Positions 7,345-16,072 of a DNA stretch of 64,000 nucleotides are shown piece by piece. Made by a program: the position numbers and the translations under genes. The first letter of the stretch is position 1; every line of letters starts with the position of its first letter. Source of the DNA: Flavobacteriaceae bacterium (GTDB lineage Bacteria; Bacteroidota; Bacteroidia; Flavobacteriales; Flavobacteriaceae); the NCBI GenBank assembly GCA_028284005.1, contig JANQSO010000004.1, positions 186,001-250,000 of the forward strand, read 5' to 3'. The notes under the pieces are model-generated. The model was not told where the DNA came from, ran no database searches, and saw nothing but the letters and a program-made list of their open reading frames with translations.

Positions 7345-8956
7345 CAGCTTCCTACTACGAGCTAATTATGTCTTCATGACGTTTGTTATTGTATTTCTTT
7401 TTTCTTGCACCAATAACACCAACTCTAACAGAGACCACCAGGTATTTCGTTACAATGAGCACGGTAATATTAGCTCCCTGGACCCGGCTTTTGCCAGGAA
7501 TCCGCAAAACATTTGGCCCGCCAATCAATTATTTAACGGCCTGGTACAATTAGACGATTCACTTAATATTCGGCCGGATATTGCCAAAAATTGGACAGTG
7601 AATGATTCTACATATACCTATACATTCTATCTACGGGACAATGTACCTTTTCATAAAAATAAAGCCTTCGGAAATGAGTTGACGCGAAATGTCGTGGCTT
7701 CCGACTTTGTGTACAGCTTTGACCGCCTCACAGATGAAAAAGTAGCTTCACCCGGAAGTTGGGTTATGAGTGCTGTGGACTATTACAGGGCAGAAAATGA
7801 TACGACATTTGTAATTCAGTTAAAAAAACCCTTTCCGGCATTTTTAGGGCTGTTATCCATGCGATACTGTTCTGTAGTGCCTAAAGAAGCTGTAGAATTC
7901 TATGGAAATGAATTCAGAAGAAACCCTGTTGGTACAGGGCCTTTTCAGTTCAAACTATGGGAAGAAAATGTAAAATTGGTGCTTCGGAAAAACCCGCTTT
8001 ATTTTGAAACAGATGCAAAAGGTGAACAACTCCCGTATCTGGAAGCGGTCGCCATTACCTTTTTACCGGATAAACAAAGTGAGTTCTTACAGTTTGTACA
8101 GGGAAAATTAGATTTTTTGAGTGGCCTGGACAACTCTTACAAAGATGAGATCTTGACTACACAGGGAGAGCTTCAGCAAAGCTATCAGGATGACTTCTAT
8201 CTTATAAAGGGCCCGTTTTTGAATACCGAATATCTGGGATACTTCATGGGAGCCAATTCTACCGAAATTAAATCGCCTGCGCTCCGAAAAGCTATTAATT
8301 ATGGCTTTGACCGAAACAAAATGGTGACCTATCTCCGAAACGGAGTAGGAATTCCGGCCGTACACGGATTTATACCAAAAGGGCTTCCCGGTTTTACTAC
8401 TATTGAAGGCTTTACCTATGATCCTGATAAAGCGCGTGAATATCTCTCTCAATATAAAACTGAAACCGGCGATGATAAACCGCAAATTACCATTGGCACC
8501 AATAGCCAATATCTTGATCTTTGTGAATACATACAGCGCGAACTTGAAAAGATTGGCATTAAAGTGATTGTAGATGTGATGCCACCTTCTACCCTGCGCC
8601 AAATGAAATCCAGTGGAGAGTTGGATATCTTTAGAGCCAGTTGGATCGCCGATTATCCGGATGCCGAAAATTACCTGTCGCTCTTTTACAGCCCCAACTT
8701 CACTCCTAACGGGCCAAACTATACCCACTTCAAAAATGAAGCTTTTGATAGTTTGTATGTAAAAGCACTCTCTGTTTCGAATATTGAAGAACGAAAATTA
8801 TTATATACCGAAATGGATTCCATCATAATTTCCGAAGCACCGGTAGTTCCGCTTTTTTATGATATGGCAGTGCGTTTTGTAAATAAGAAAGTAAGCGACT
8901 TGGGAATCAATCCTCAGAATTTCCTGATATTAAAAAGGGTTAAAAAAGAAAAGTAG
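7331..8956 (+). CDS. Peptide-type ABC transporter substrate-binding lipoprotein (SBP family 5)
   Basis: The 541-residue product carries a lipoprotein signal ending in VFLFSC, so it should be attached to a membrane facing the periplasm. Mature strings FRYNEHGNISSLDPAFARNP, YTYTFYLRDNVPFHKN, NPVGTGPFQF and FRASWIADYPDAENYLSLFY are typical of the OppA/DppA family, which binds oligopeptides, nickel or sugars. No permease or ATPase genes adjoin it, so it is an orphan receptor here. The first 15 codons overlap the repeat flank of the upstream IVP gene. A second ATG at 7376 would give a shorter signal without a positive charge, so the true start is uncertain. Confidence 0.9.
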   Translation: MNPASSFLLRANYVFMTFVIVFLFSCTNNTNSNRDHQVFRYNEHGNISSLDPAFARNPQNIWPANQLFNGLVQLDDSLNIRPDIAKNWTVNDSTYTYTFYLRDNVPFHKNKAFGNELTRNVVASDFVYSFDRLTDEKVASPGSWVMSAVDYYRAENDTTFVIQLKKPFPAFLGLLSMRYCSVVPKEAVEFYGNEFRRNPVGTGPFQFKLWEENVKLVLRKNPLYFETDAKGEQLPYLEAVAITFLPDKQSEFLQFVQGKLDFLSGLDNSYKDEILTTQGELQQSYQDDFYLIKGPFLNTEYLGYFMGANSTEIKSPALRKAINYGFDRNKMVTYLRNGVGIPAVHGFIPKGLPGFTTIEGFTYDPDKAREYLSQYKTETGDDKPQITIGTNSQYLDLCEYIQRELEKIGIKVIVDVMPPSTLRQMKSSGELDIFRASWIADYPDAENYLSLFYSPNFTPNGPNYTHFKNEAFDSLYVKALSVSNIEERKLLYTEMDSIIISEAPVVPLFYDMAVRFVNKKVSDLGINPQNFLILKRVKKEK

Positions 8957-9023
8957 ATACCATCACATTTGATAGTGTGATGCTGATAATCATATCTGTT
9001 TCTGTTTCCTTTTTATTCTTTGC

Positions 9024-10199
9024 TTAGCTTCTCCTCCACTGTGCCGTTTCTTCAAAAACTTGCTCCAGTATCTTAGCATCGGTTTCTGTAAATTCGACAC
9101 CTCTCCGTGCCATTACAACCTGGGCTACTTCAAAAGCTTTATTGGTTTTATAGGTTGTTGTTCCGGCACTACCTCCCCAACTAAAACTTGGGATGAAGTT
9201 ACGTGGAAAACCACTTCCGAAGATATTTGCACTCACTCCAACTACTGTTCCTGTATTGAACATGGTATTGATACCACATTTACTGTGATCTCCCATCATC
9301 AGGCCGCAGAATTGCAGTCCGGTACGGGCAAATCTTTCAGTTTCATAATCCCACAAACGAACTTCGGCATAGTTGTTCTTTAAATTTGAGTTGTTCGTAT
9401 CTGCACCCAGGTTACACCATTCGCCAAGCACAGAGTTTCCCAGAAATCCGTCGTGTCCCTTATTGGAATACCCAAAGATGACCGAATTGTTCACCTCCCC
9501 GCCTACCTTACTGTAGGGCCCTACAGTGGTTCCTCCATATATCTTTGCACTCATTTTAACGGTAGCTCCTTCACATAAGGCAAACGGGCCACGGATCATA
9601 CAGCCTTCCATGATTTCAGCATCTTTGCCAATATAAATGGGGCCATCGGTAGCATTTAGAGAACACAGGGGGAGTTTAGCTCCCTCTTCAACGAAGATGT
9701 CCTGTTTATTGAAAACGGGAGTCATTTCTGAGATAGGCTGGGAATCCCTTCCTTTAGTGATCAGTTCGAAATCACGTTTTATGGCTTCATGGTTTTTTGA
9801 GAAAATATCCCAAGTGTATTCAATTCGTAAAACATCGTCTTGTGAATACTGAATTACTTCATAGCTATCAAAATCAACCTCCTGCCCCTCAGTTGTAAAG
9901 AAAGCAATGGGCTCATCTTCCAGAAATAGTGCCTGATTTTCAGAAAGTTCTTTTACCATATTTGCCAAATTCTCTGAAGGAATAAAAGAGGCGTTTATAA
10001 GGATATTTTGCTCCAACTCAACCATTGGGTATTTTTCGGCCAGATAATCTTCGGTTACGGTTGTTGTGGTAAACCCCAGTAGTTTTTCCCATTTCTCCCG
10101 TATCGTTAAGATGCCAACGCGTATATCTGCCACGGGGCGGGTAAAGGTGAAAGGAAGCAATTGATCGCGAACGTTTCCGTCGAAAAGAATATAATTCAT
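9024..10199 (-). CDS. GlmU-like sugar-nucleotidyltransferase family protein with left-handed beta-helix
   Basis: The 391-residue product starts MNYILFDGNVRDQLLPFTFT and continues RPVADIRVGILTIREKW, the N-terminus of the Bacteroidota GlmU family protein. Residues about 180-340 contain hexapeptide repeats (PIYIGKDAEIMEGCMIRG, AKIYGGTTVGPYSKVGGEVN) that form a left-handed parallel beta-helix, the acyltransferase/nucleotidyltransferase platform. The N-terminal half lacks the clear LxxGxGTRM pyrophosphorylase loop, so the real activity is unclear, though a role in sugar-phosphate activation is likely. It has its own -7 box, lying next to the rpmE2 terminator, and converges with the lipoprotein gene. 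Confidence 0.88.
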   Translation of the reverse strand: MNYILFDGNVRDQLLPFTFTRPVADIRVGILTIREKWEKLLGFTTTTVTEDYLAEKYPMVELEQNILINASFIPSENLANMVKELSENQALFLEDEPIAFFTTEGQEVDFDSYEVIQYSQDDVLRIEYTWDIFSKNHEAIKRDFELITKGRDSQPISEMTPVFNKQDIFVEEGAKLPLCSLNATDGPIYIGKDAEIMEGCMIRGPFALCEGATVKMSAKIYGGTTVGPYSKVGGEVNNSVIFGYSNKGHDGFLGNSVLGEWCNLGADTNNSNLKNNYAEVRLWDYETERFARTGLQFCGLMMGDHSKCGINTMFNTGTVVGVSANIFGSGFPRNFIPSFSWGGSAGTTTYKTNKAFEVAQVVMARRGVEFTETDAKILEQVFEETAQWRRS

Positions 10200-10224
10200 A
10201 AAATGTGAATCAGAATTTAATACC

Positions 10225-10232
10225 CAAAACTA
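10225..10232 (-). promoter_or_regulatory. -7 promoter element of the GlmU-like gene
   Basis: Minus-strand TAGTTTTG, an exact TAnnTTTG match 26 bp before the ATG at 10199. It directly abuts the rpmE2 terminator, so termination and re-initiation are packed into about 60 bp. Confidence 0.55.
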
Positions 10233-10262
10233 AACAAAAAAGCCTTCGATTTCTCGAAGGCT
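10231..10262 (-). terminator. Intrinsic terminator of rpmE2
   Basis: A 9-bp perfect stem, AGCCTTCGA (10241-10249) with TCGAAGGCT (10254-10262), with TTTTTGTTTA following it on the minus strand. It begins 24 bp after the rpmE2 stop. Confidence 0.85.
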
Positions 10263-10286
10263 TGTAAAATATTGTAAACGTACTCT

Positions 10287-10565
10287 CTATTCTTCTTCTT
10301 TGACAGCTTTTGTCTCTTTCTTGAATTTTGAGTATTTGTTCTTAAACTTATCAATACGACCTGCAGTGTCGATCAATTTAGATTTACCGGTATAGTATGG
10401 ATGCGAAGATCTTGAAATTTCCAACTTCACCAAAGGATACTCAACACCATCAACTTCAATAGTTTCTTTAGTTTCAGCAGTAGATTTAGTTAAAAATATG
10501 TCATCGTTAGACATGTCTTTAAAAGCAACTAATCTATAATTTTCAGGATGGATACCTTGTTTCAT
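10287..10565 (-). CDS. rpmE2: 50S ribosomal protein L31 type B
   Basis: Large-subunit ribosomal protein. The 92-residue product starts [20 protein letters not shown] and has [20 protein letters not shown] and [11 protein letters not shown], the L31 core. It lacks the zinc-binding Cys set of type A L31, which defines the type B (zinc-independent) form. A Lys/Glu-rich tail ends the protein. The -7 box is at 10603-10610 on the minus strand and the terminator at 10231-10262, so the gene is monocistronic. Confidence 0.96.
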   Translation of the reverse strand: MKQGIHPENYRLVAFKDMSNDDIFLTKSTAETKETIEVDGVEYPLVKLEISRSSHPYYTGKSKLIDTAGRIDKFKNKYSKFKKETKAVKEEE

Positions 10566-10602
10566 TTTATAATCTTTTAAATCCTTCTCAATTTTGAGTG
10601 TG

Positions 10603-10610
10603 CAAATTTA
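10603..10610 (-). promoter_or_regulatory. -7 promoter element of rpmE2
   Basis: Minus-strand TAAATTTG matches TAnnTTTG, 37 bp before the rpmE2 ATG. Confidence 0.6.
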
Positions 10611-10689
10611 AGGAATAATACTAAATGCACAACAAAATTGTTTACTTTTTTATTTGAAAACTAAAAAGGGAGGTAATGTAACGTTTTGC

Positions 10690-10697
10690 TATCTTTG
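10690..10697 (+). promoter_or_regulatory. -7 promoter element of the DUF4199 gene
   Basis: TATCTTTG matches TAnnTTTG, 34 bp before the ATG at 10732. Its position inside the longer upstream reading frame supports the downstream start. Confidence 0.6.
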
Positions 10698-10731
10698 TTT
10701 ACTAACAAACCGAACCAAAAAACTTCATCAC

Positions 10732-11262
10732 ATGGAAACTAAAAAAGCATCTGTTAAAAAAATTGCCTTGAATTACGGGCTTATGTTAGCACTGGGTACC
10801 ATTGTCGTATCTGTTATAGTATATGTAATGGGAATGCATCTGGAACAGCCCTGGTGGCAGTCCCTGCTTAATTTTATAATTATGACGACTGCAATAGTAT
10901 ATGGACTCAAAGCCTTTAAGAAAGACGGCGATGGATTCATGACGCTGGGAGAGGCTATAAAAACCGGGCTTGCCATATCTTTGATTGCCGGAATAGTAGG
11001 ATCAATATTCACATTCCTTTTTGTAACTGTGATCGAACCCGATTTTGTAACGCAAATGTTGGAGGTAACCCGTGAAAAAATGATCGAGGACAACCCTCAA
11101 ATGACCGAAGATCAGCTTGAAATGGCTATGGGTATGACCGAAAAGTTCATGAGCCCTTGGATAATGACTGCCTTTGGTATAATTGCCAGCTTATTCTTTG
11201 GCTTTATCATTTCTCTTATCGCCGGTTTAATAATGAAACAAAATCGCCCACAGAATTATTAG
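10732..11262 (+). CDS. DUF4199 family membrane protein
   Basis: The 176-residue product has four predicted membrane helices: around residues 14-33 (YGLMLALGTIVVSVIVYVMG), 42-58, 82-102 (GLAISLIAGIVGSIFTFLFV) and 146-168 (MTAFGIIASLFFGFIISLIA). An acidic amphipathic stretch between helices 3 and 4 is rich in Met and Glu. This arrangement matches DUF4199, a Bacteroidota-specific family of unknown function. I placed the start at METKKAS (10732) because the promoter lies between it and the upstream in-frame ATG. It ends 12 bp before a glycosyltransferase gene, and the pair is a common flavobacterial operon. Confidence 0.88.
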   Translation: METKKASVKKIALNYGLMLALGTIVVSVIVYVMGMHLEQPWWQSLLNFIIMTTAIVYGLKAFKKDGDGFMTLGEAIKTGLAISLIAGIVGSIFTFLFVTVIEPDFVTQMLEVTREKMIEDNPQMTEDQLEMAMGMTEKFMSPWIMTAFGIIASLFFGFIISLIAGLIMKQNRPQNY

Positions 11263-11274
11263 AAACCACAATTA

Positions 11275-12228
11275 ATGAACCTATCTATTGTTATTCCGCT
11301 TCTCAACGAAGAAGAATCAATTAAAGAGTTATACCATTGGATTGCAAAGGTGATGCAATCCAATGGTTTTTTATACGAATTGATCTTTATTGATGACGGA
11401 AGTACAGATGGTTCCTGGGACATCATTAAACAACTTACCAAAGAACACAGTGAGGTTAAAGCCATCCGCTTCCTGAAGAATTTTGGGAAATCTCAAGCAT
11501 TGCATGCGGGATTTGCAAAAGCTGAAGGGGATGTCGTGATCACTATGGATGCAGACCTACAGGACAATCCCGAAGAAATTCCGGAGCTTTTTAAAATGAT
11601 CTCCGAAAATGACTACGATCTGGTCTCAGGGTGGAAAAAGAAACGATACGATTCTGTAGTTTCCAAAAATCTGCCTTCCAAATTATTCAACTTCGCGGCC
11701 CGAAAAACCTCCGGAGTAAAATTACATGACTTTAATTGTGGCCTGAAAGCTTACAAAAAAGATGTCATAAAGACCATTGAAGTAACCGGAGAAATGCATC
11801 GTTACATCCCTGTTCTGGCAAAAAATGCCGGTTTTAGTGCTATTGGTGAAAAAGTAGTATTACATCAAGCCAGAAAATACGGCACAACCAAATTTGGTGC
11901 AGAACGGTTTATCCGTGGTTTTCTGGACCTGATCACCATTTGGTTTCTCTCCCGTTTTGGAAAGCGCCCAATGCACTTATTTGGTGCCTGGGGAGCCTTT
12001 ACCCTCTTTATAGGTTTTTGCTTTGCATTGTATCTGGGTATCGACAAGCTTTTCATTAATCCCAGTGGAAGGCTCATTACCGAAAGGCCGCAGTTTTATA
12101 TCGCGCTTACAGCAATGATCCTTGGTACACAGTTGTTTCTTGCCGGTTTTTTAGGAGAACTCCTGCTTCGGACAAAAAAGGATACCAAAAATTACATCGT
12201 TAAAGAAGAGCAAAACTTCAGGCAATAA
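11275..12228 (+). CDS. Family 2 glycosyltransferase, dolichol-phosphate-mannose synthase / GtrB type
   Basis: Transfers a sugar from a nucleotide donor to a polyprenyl-phosphate carrier at the inner membrane. The 317-residue product starts MNLSIVIPLLNEEESIKELY. Its GT-A fold has FIDDGSTDGSWDII for nucleotide binding, VITMDADLQDNPEEIP (DxD) for the metal, and LVSGWKKKRYDS. Two C-terminal membrane helices (about 236-256 GAWGAFTLFIGFCFALYLG, and 273-293 YIALTAMILGTQLFLAGF) place it with the membrane-embedded undecaprenyl-phosphate sugar synthases. It follows DUF4199 by 12 bp; the actual sugar is not visible from sequence. Confidence 0.92.
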   Translation: MNLSIVIPLLNEEESIKELYHWIAKVMQSNGFLYELIFIDDGSTDGSWDIIKQLTKEHSEVKAIRFLKNFGKSQALHAGFAKAEGDVVITMDADLQDNPEEIPELFKMISENDYDLVSGWKKKRYDSVVSKNLPSKLFNFAARKTSGVKLHDFNCGLKAYKKDVIKTIEVTGEMHRYIPVLAKNAGFSAIGEKVVLHQARKYGTTKFGAERFIRGFLDLITIWFLSRFGKRPMHLFGAWGAFTLFIGFCFALYLGIDKLFINPSGRLITERPQFYIALTAMILGTQLFLAGFLGELLLRTKKDTKNYIVKEEQNFRQ

Positions 12229-12242
12229 CCGCTAAGATTCAT

Positions 12243-12250
12243 TATTTTTG
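12243..12250 (+). promoter_or_regulatory. -7 promoter element of the phosphohexomutase gene
   Basis: TATTTTTG matches TAnnTTTG, 17 bp before the ATG at 12268. It implies a leader of about 10 nt. Confidence 0.55.
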
Positions 12251-12267
12251 CAGTCTAATTACACAGA

Positions 12268-13977
12268 ATGATTTACGTAGATCCAGAGATTTTAGAGCGC
12301 GTCAACCGATGGCTCACTCCTGTTTTTGATAAAAATACACAGCACACCATTAAAGAAATGATCGCCTACGACCCCGAAGGCCTGGAGGATAGCTTCTATA
12401 AGAATTTAGAGTTTGGCACCGGTGGAATGCGAGGTGTCATGGGGGTTGGTGACAATCGTATTAATAAGTATACTTTGGGAAAAAATACTCAAGGGCTATC
12501 CAATTATTTAAAACAACAATACCCGGGCCAGGACATAAGAGTAGCCATCGCCTACGATTGCCGCCATAATAGTAAATCCTTGGCAAAAGTGGTCGCCGAT
12601 GTATTCTCTGCGAACGGGATCAAGGTCTATTTGTTCTCCGACCTGCGCCCTACTCCTGAGCTTTCTTTTGCGGTGAAATATCTAAATTGTAAATGCGGAA
12701 TTGTTTTGACCGCTTCGCATAACCCTCCCGAATATAATGGTTATAAAGTATACTGGGAAGATGGAGGGCAACTGGTTCCGCCTCAGGATGGTGAGATCAT
12801 TGCTGAAATAAATTCCTTGAATTACAGTGATATTGATTTTGAACCCAACGAAACTTTAATAGAGTTCATTGATGCCGAAATTGACGAAGCTTTTGCCGAA
12901 GCATCTTTGCGAAATGGAAGTTTCAACACCTCACAAGAAGCCAAAAACAATTTAAAGATCGTTTTTACATCCCTTCATGGAACATCCATTGCCATGATTC
13001 CGAGGGTATTGGAAAAAGCGGGATACAAAAATGTGACCGTTGTGGAAGCTCAAGCAACTCCCGACGGTGATTTCCCCACAGTAGCATCTCCCAACCCCGA
13101 AGAGCCGGAAGCACTGAAAATGGCAATGGAGATAGCAGAAAAGGAAAATGCAGATATCGTAATAGGTACGGATCCGGATTGTGACCGCCTGGGAATCGCC
13201 GTAAGAGATACAGATGGGAAGATGACCATTTTAAATGGAAATCAGGCCATGGTCGTTAAGACCTATTTTTTACTGGAACAATGGCAAATGGCCAAAAAAT
13301 TAAATGGTAAGCAGTTTATAGCAAGTACCATTGTTTCGACACCTATGGTCCGTAAGATCGCTGCTAAATTCAACGTAGATTATAAAGAAGGACTAACCGG
13401 GTTCAAATGGATCGCTAAAATGGTGAAAGACTTCCCTCAACAAGAATTTATTGGAGGTGGAGAGGAAAGCTTCGGATATATGGTTGGGGATTTTGTGCGT
13501 GATAAAGATGCAGTGACAGCTACTTTACTGGCCTGTGAGATCGCAGCACAAAAAAAACAGTCCGGTAGTGGAATATTTCAGTACTTGCAGGAAATTTACG
13601 ATGAAATAGGGTACTATAAGGAGCATTTGGTTTCATTGGTGAAAAAAGGGAAAAAAGGTGCTGCAGAAATTCAGGAAATAATGAAAAGATTCCGATCGGA
13701 GCCCTTTACCGAGATCGCCGGGAATAAAGTGACCAAAATAGAGGATTACCAAACAGGAACAGCGAAGAATATGCTTACGGGAGCTTCAGAAATAATTGAT
13801 ATTCCCAAGTCAAATGTACTTATATACTACGCTGAGGATGGCAGCAAAATTGCGGCCCGGCCCAGTGGCACCGAACCAAAGATCAAATTCTATATAAGTG
13901 CTAATGTACCATTCAAAGATGAAAAAGCACTTCAACAAAAGATTGACGCTATCATTGCATACCTAAATATTAGCTAG
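12268..13977 (+). CDS. Phosphoglucomutase/phosphomannomutase
   Basis: Interconverts hexose-1- and hexose-6-phosphates through a phosphoserine enzyme. The 569-residue cytosolic product has all four family loops: TASHNPPEYNGYK with the phosphorylated Ser (about 150), GTDPDCDRLG for Mg2+, GGGEESFGY for sugar specificity, and AARPSGTEPKIKFY for phosphate binding. The length and the GTGGMRGVMGVG N-terminal motif fit the PGM2-like (phosphoglucomutase/phosphopentomutase) branch found in Bacteroidota. It overlaps the following ABC exporter gene by one base. Confidence 0.95.
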   Translation: MIYVDPEILERVNRWLTPVFDKNTQHTIKEMIAYDPEGLEDSFYKNLEFGTGGMRGVMGVGDNRINKYTLGKNTQGLSNYLKQQYPGQDIRVAIAYDCRHNSKSLAKVVADVFSANGIKVYLFSDLRPTPELSFAVKYLNCKCGIVLTASHNPPEYNGYKVYWEDGGQLVPPQDGEIIAEINSLNYSDIDFEPNETLIEFIDAEIDEAFAEASLRNGSFNTSQEAKNNLKIVFTSLHGTSIAMIPRVLEKAGYKNVTVVEAQATPDGDFPTVASPNPEEPEALKMAMEIAEKENADIVIGTDPDCDRLGIAVRDTDGKMTILNGNQAMVVKTYFLLEQWQMAKKLNGKQFIASTIVSTPMVRKIAAKFNVDYKEGLTGFKWIAKMVKDFPQQEFIGGGEESFGYMVGDFVRDKDAVTATLLACEIAAQKKQSGSGIFQYLQEIYDEIGYYKEHLVSLVKKGKKGAAEIQEIMKRFRSEPFTEIAGNKVTKIEDYQTGTAKNMLTGASEIIDIPKSNVLIYYAEDGSKIAARPSGTEPKIKFYISANVPFKDEKALQQKIDAIIAYLNIS

Positions 13978-15800
13978 TGAAATACTTCCAAAAAATATTA
14001 AAATATGCGCGGCCTTACAGAGGATATGCCTGGATGAACATTGTTTCAAATATATTTTACGCGCTGTTTGGGACCTTGGCAATGATATCTTTATTTCCAA
14101 TGCTATCCGTTTTATTTGATAATACAAAGCGCCTGGAAGTAAAACCCGTATGGAATGGGGTCACAAACGCTAAAGAGTATGTAGAGAATTACCTCAACTA
14201 TTTTGTAACCCAAAAAGCAAATGAAGGAACGGACGATGTACTTATTTTTATGGTGATCCTGGTAATAGCAATGTTCCTGCTTAAAAATTTATTTGGGTAC
14301 CTGGCCATGTTCTTTATCACCTTCTTACGCAATGGAGTGCTAAAAGATCTGCGAAATGACCTGTATAAAAAGACCGTAGACCTTCCGGTTTCCTTTTATT
14401 CGGAAAAACGTAAGGGAGATACCATAGCACGCATTACAAGTGATGTTTTGGAAATACAGCATTCATTTCTTTCTATTTTGGAATTGATCGTGAGGGAGCC
14501 CTTAACGATCCTTTTCGCAATTATAGCGATGCTCATTATAAGTACTAAGCTGACCATTTTTGTCTTTATTTTTATCCCTGTATCCGGCTTTATTATTTCC
14601 AGAATTGGAAAAAGCCTAAAAAAACATAGTGATAAGGTGCAGAAAGAACAAGGTTTCTTTCTTTCAATTTTAGAAGAAACACTGGGAGGCCTCAAAATTA
14701 TAAAAGGATTTAATGCCGAAAATATATTTAACAACAGGTTTAAGGAGTCTACATCACGATTTTTTAGATTTTCCAATTCACTTTTAAATAGACAGAACCT
14801 CGCTTCACCAATGAGTGAGTTCTTAGGAATTGTTGTTATTGCCATCCTGCTTTGGTATGGAGGACAAATGGTACTTGTTGAAAAATCACTCCAACCTGAA
14901 CTATTTATAGTATATATGGGGCTGGCATACCAAATATTAACTCCGGCAAAAGCAATAAGCAAGGCCAGCTACGGAGTAAAAAAGGGAAATGCTGCTGCAG
15001 AACGTGTTTTAGAAATTTTAGAAACCGAGTCTGCAATTCGTGATATCCCCAATGCTGTTGAAAAACAAGGTTTTGAACAACATATTGACATTAACGGTAT
15101 TTCATTTAAATATGAAGATGAGTGGGTACTGCAGGATTTTTCATTAAAAGTGCCTAAAGGACATACAATAGCCCTGGTAGGGCAAAGCGGAAGTGGAAAA
15201 AGTACCATAGCCAATCTTATAACCCGCTTTTATGATGTAAACAAAGGTTCTATTTCAATTGACGGGCATGATATTAAAAAGATCACACAACGCTCATTAA
15301 GGAGTTTATTAGGGCTGGTAACCCAGGATTCTATTCTTTTTAATGATACTGTAAAAGGAAATTTACTGGTTGCCAAGGAATCTGCAAGTGATGAAGAGAT
15401 CGTAGATGCTTTAAAAGTGGCAAATGCCTGGGAATTTGTCCAGAACCTGCCTCACGGTATCAATACCAATATAGGGGACAGTGGTAATAAGCTTAGTGGT
15501 GGCCAAAAACAACGTTTAAGTATTGCTCGTGCCGTACTAAAAAATCCGCCTATTATGGTTTTGGACGAAGCAACTTCTGCTTTGGATACTGAAAGCGAAC
15601 GTCTTGTTCAGGAGGCCTTAGAAAATATGATGAAAAATCGTACTTCTATAGTCATAGCGCACAGGCTTTCTACGATTCAAAATGCGGATACCATAGTTGT
15701 ACTTTCTCAAGGAAAGATCGTAGAACAAGGAAAACATAAAGAACTACTGGATAAAAAAGGTACTTATTACAACCTCGTAGAAATGCAGTCATTGGCATAA
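13977..15800 (+). CDS. ABC-type lipid/multidrug exporter, MsbA family (fused TMD-NBD)
   Basis: A half-transporter that works as a homodimer in the inner membrane, exporting lipids or hydrophobic compounds. The 607-residue product starts with GTG (TAGTG overlap with the previous stop) at MKYFQKILKYARPYRGYAWM. It has six membrane helices up to about residue 330. The nucleotide-binding domain has GQSGSGKST (Walker A), VTQDSILFNDT (Q-loop), LSGGQKQRLSIARAVL (signature), PIMVLDEATSALD (Walker B) and VIAHRLSTIQ (switch His). Coupling to a sugar-phosphate mutase hints at envelope glycolipid work, but this is inference. Confidence 0.93.
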   Translation: MKYFQKILKYARPYRGYAWMNIVSNIFYALFGTLAMISLFPMLSVLFDNTKRLEVKPVWNGVTNAKEYVENYLNYFVTQKANEGTDDVLIFMVILVIAMFLLKNLFGYLAMFFITFLRNGVLKDLRNDLYKKTVDLPVSFYSEKRKGDTIARITSDVLEIQHSFLSILELIVREPLTILFAIIAMLIISTKLTIFVFIFIPVSGFIISRIGKSLKKHSDKVQKEQGFFLSILEETLGGLKIIKGFNAENIFNNRFKESTSRFFRFSNSLLNRQNLASPMSEFLGIVVIAILLWYGGQMVLVEKSLQPELFIVYMGLAYQILTPAKAISKASYGVKKGNAAAERVLEILETESAIRDIPNAVEKQGFEQHIDINGISFKYEDEWVLQDFSLKVPKGHTIALVGQSGSGKSTIANLITRFYDVNKGSISIDGHDIKKITQRSLRSLLGLVTQDSILFNDTVKGNLLVAKESASDEEIVDALKVANAWEFVQNLPHGINTNIGDSGNKLSGGQKQRLSIARAVLKNPPIMVLDEATSALDTESERLVQEALENMMKNRTSIVIAHRLSTIQNADTIVVLSQGKIVEQGKHKELLDKKGTYYNLVEMQSLA

Positions 15801-15807
15801 AAAAGAA

Positions 15808-15836
15808 AAGAGCGATTTGGGGCACCGCTCTTTTGC
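15808..15836 (+). terminator. Hairpin 1: probable terminator of the ABC exporter gene
   Basis: A perfect 7-bp stem, AAGAGCG (15808-15814) with CGCTCTT (15826-15832), around an 11-nt loop ATTTGGGGCAC, followed by a T-rich run. It lies 7 bp past the exporter stop. The same loop sequence recurs in the next hairpin. Confidence 0.75.
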
Positions 15837-15841
15837 TTTTT

Positions 15842-15868
15842 GTTATCGCATTTGGGGCACGCGATAAC
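15842..15868. other. Hairpin 2: same loop as hairpin 1 on a different stem
   Basis: A perfect 8-bp stem, GTTATCGC (15842-15849) with GCGATAAC (15861-15868), closes the loop ATTTGGGGCAC, identical to hairpin 1. Stem sequences are unrelated, so the repeat preserves loop and pairing rather than stem bases. No T tract follows, so it is a weak terminator by itself. Confidence 0.7.
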
Positions 15869-16037
15869 ATTCTTTTACATAAGTATGATTCAAATATATA
15901 TTTAACTTTTCAATTGACCAAATAAAATTTGCATTTTATCTTAAAAAATTAACACTTTATCGATTTTTAATGAATAAATGTTAATGAAATTCCTACAAAA
16001 TATCTATTATAATTCTATTAAAAAAAGGGCATAAAAA

Positions 16038-16067
16038 AAACGGACCAGCCCCCGCTTAGGTCCGTTT
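16038..16067. other. Hairpin 3: loop complementary to the loops of hairpins 1 and 2
   Basis: A perfect 9-bp stem, AAACGGACC (16038-16046) with GGTCCGTTT (16059-16067). The 12-nt loop AGCCCCCGCTTA contains GCCCC, the complement of the GGGGC in loops 1, 2 and 4. A run of A precedes it, so it could act as a terminator only on the minus strand. Confidence 0.65.
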
Positions 16068-16072
16068 AGTGC

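Noticed and set aside
8961..8982. Hairpin CATCACA/TGTGATG between the convergent lipoprotein and GlmU-like genes
   Set aside because: A 7-bp stem exists but no T tract follows, so a terminator call is not supported.
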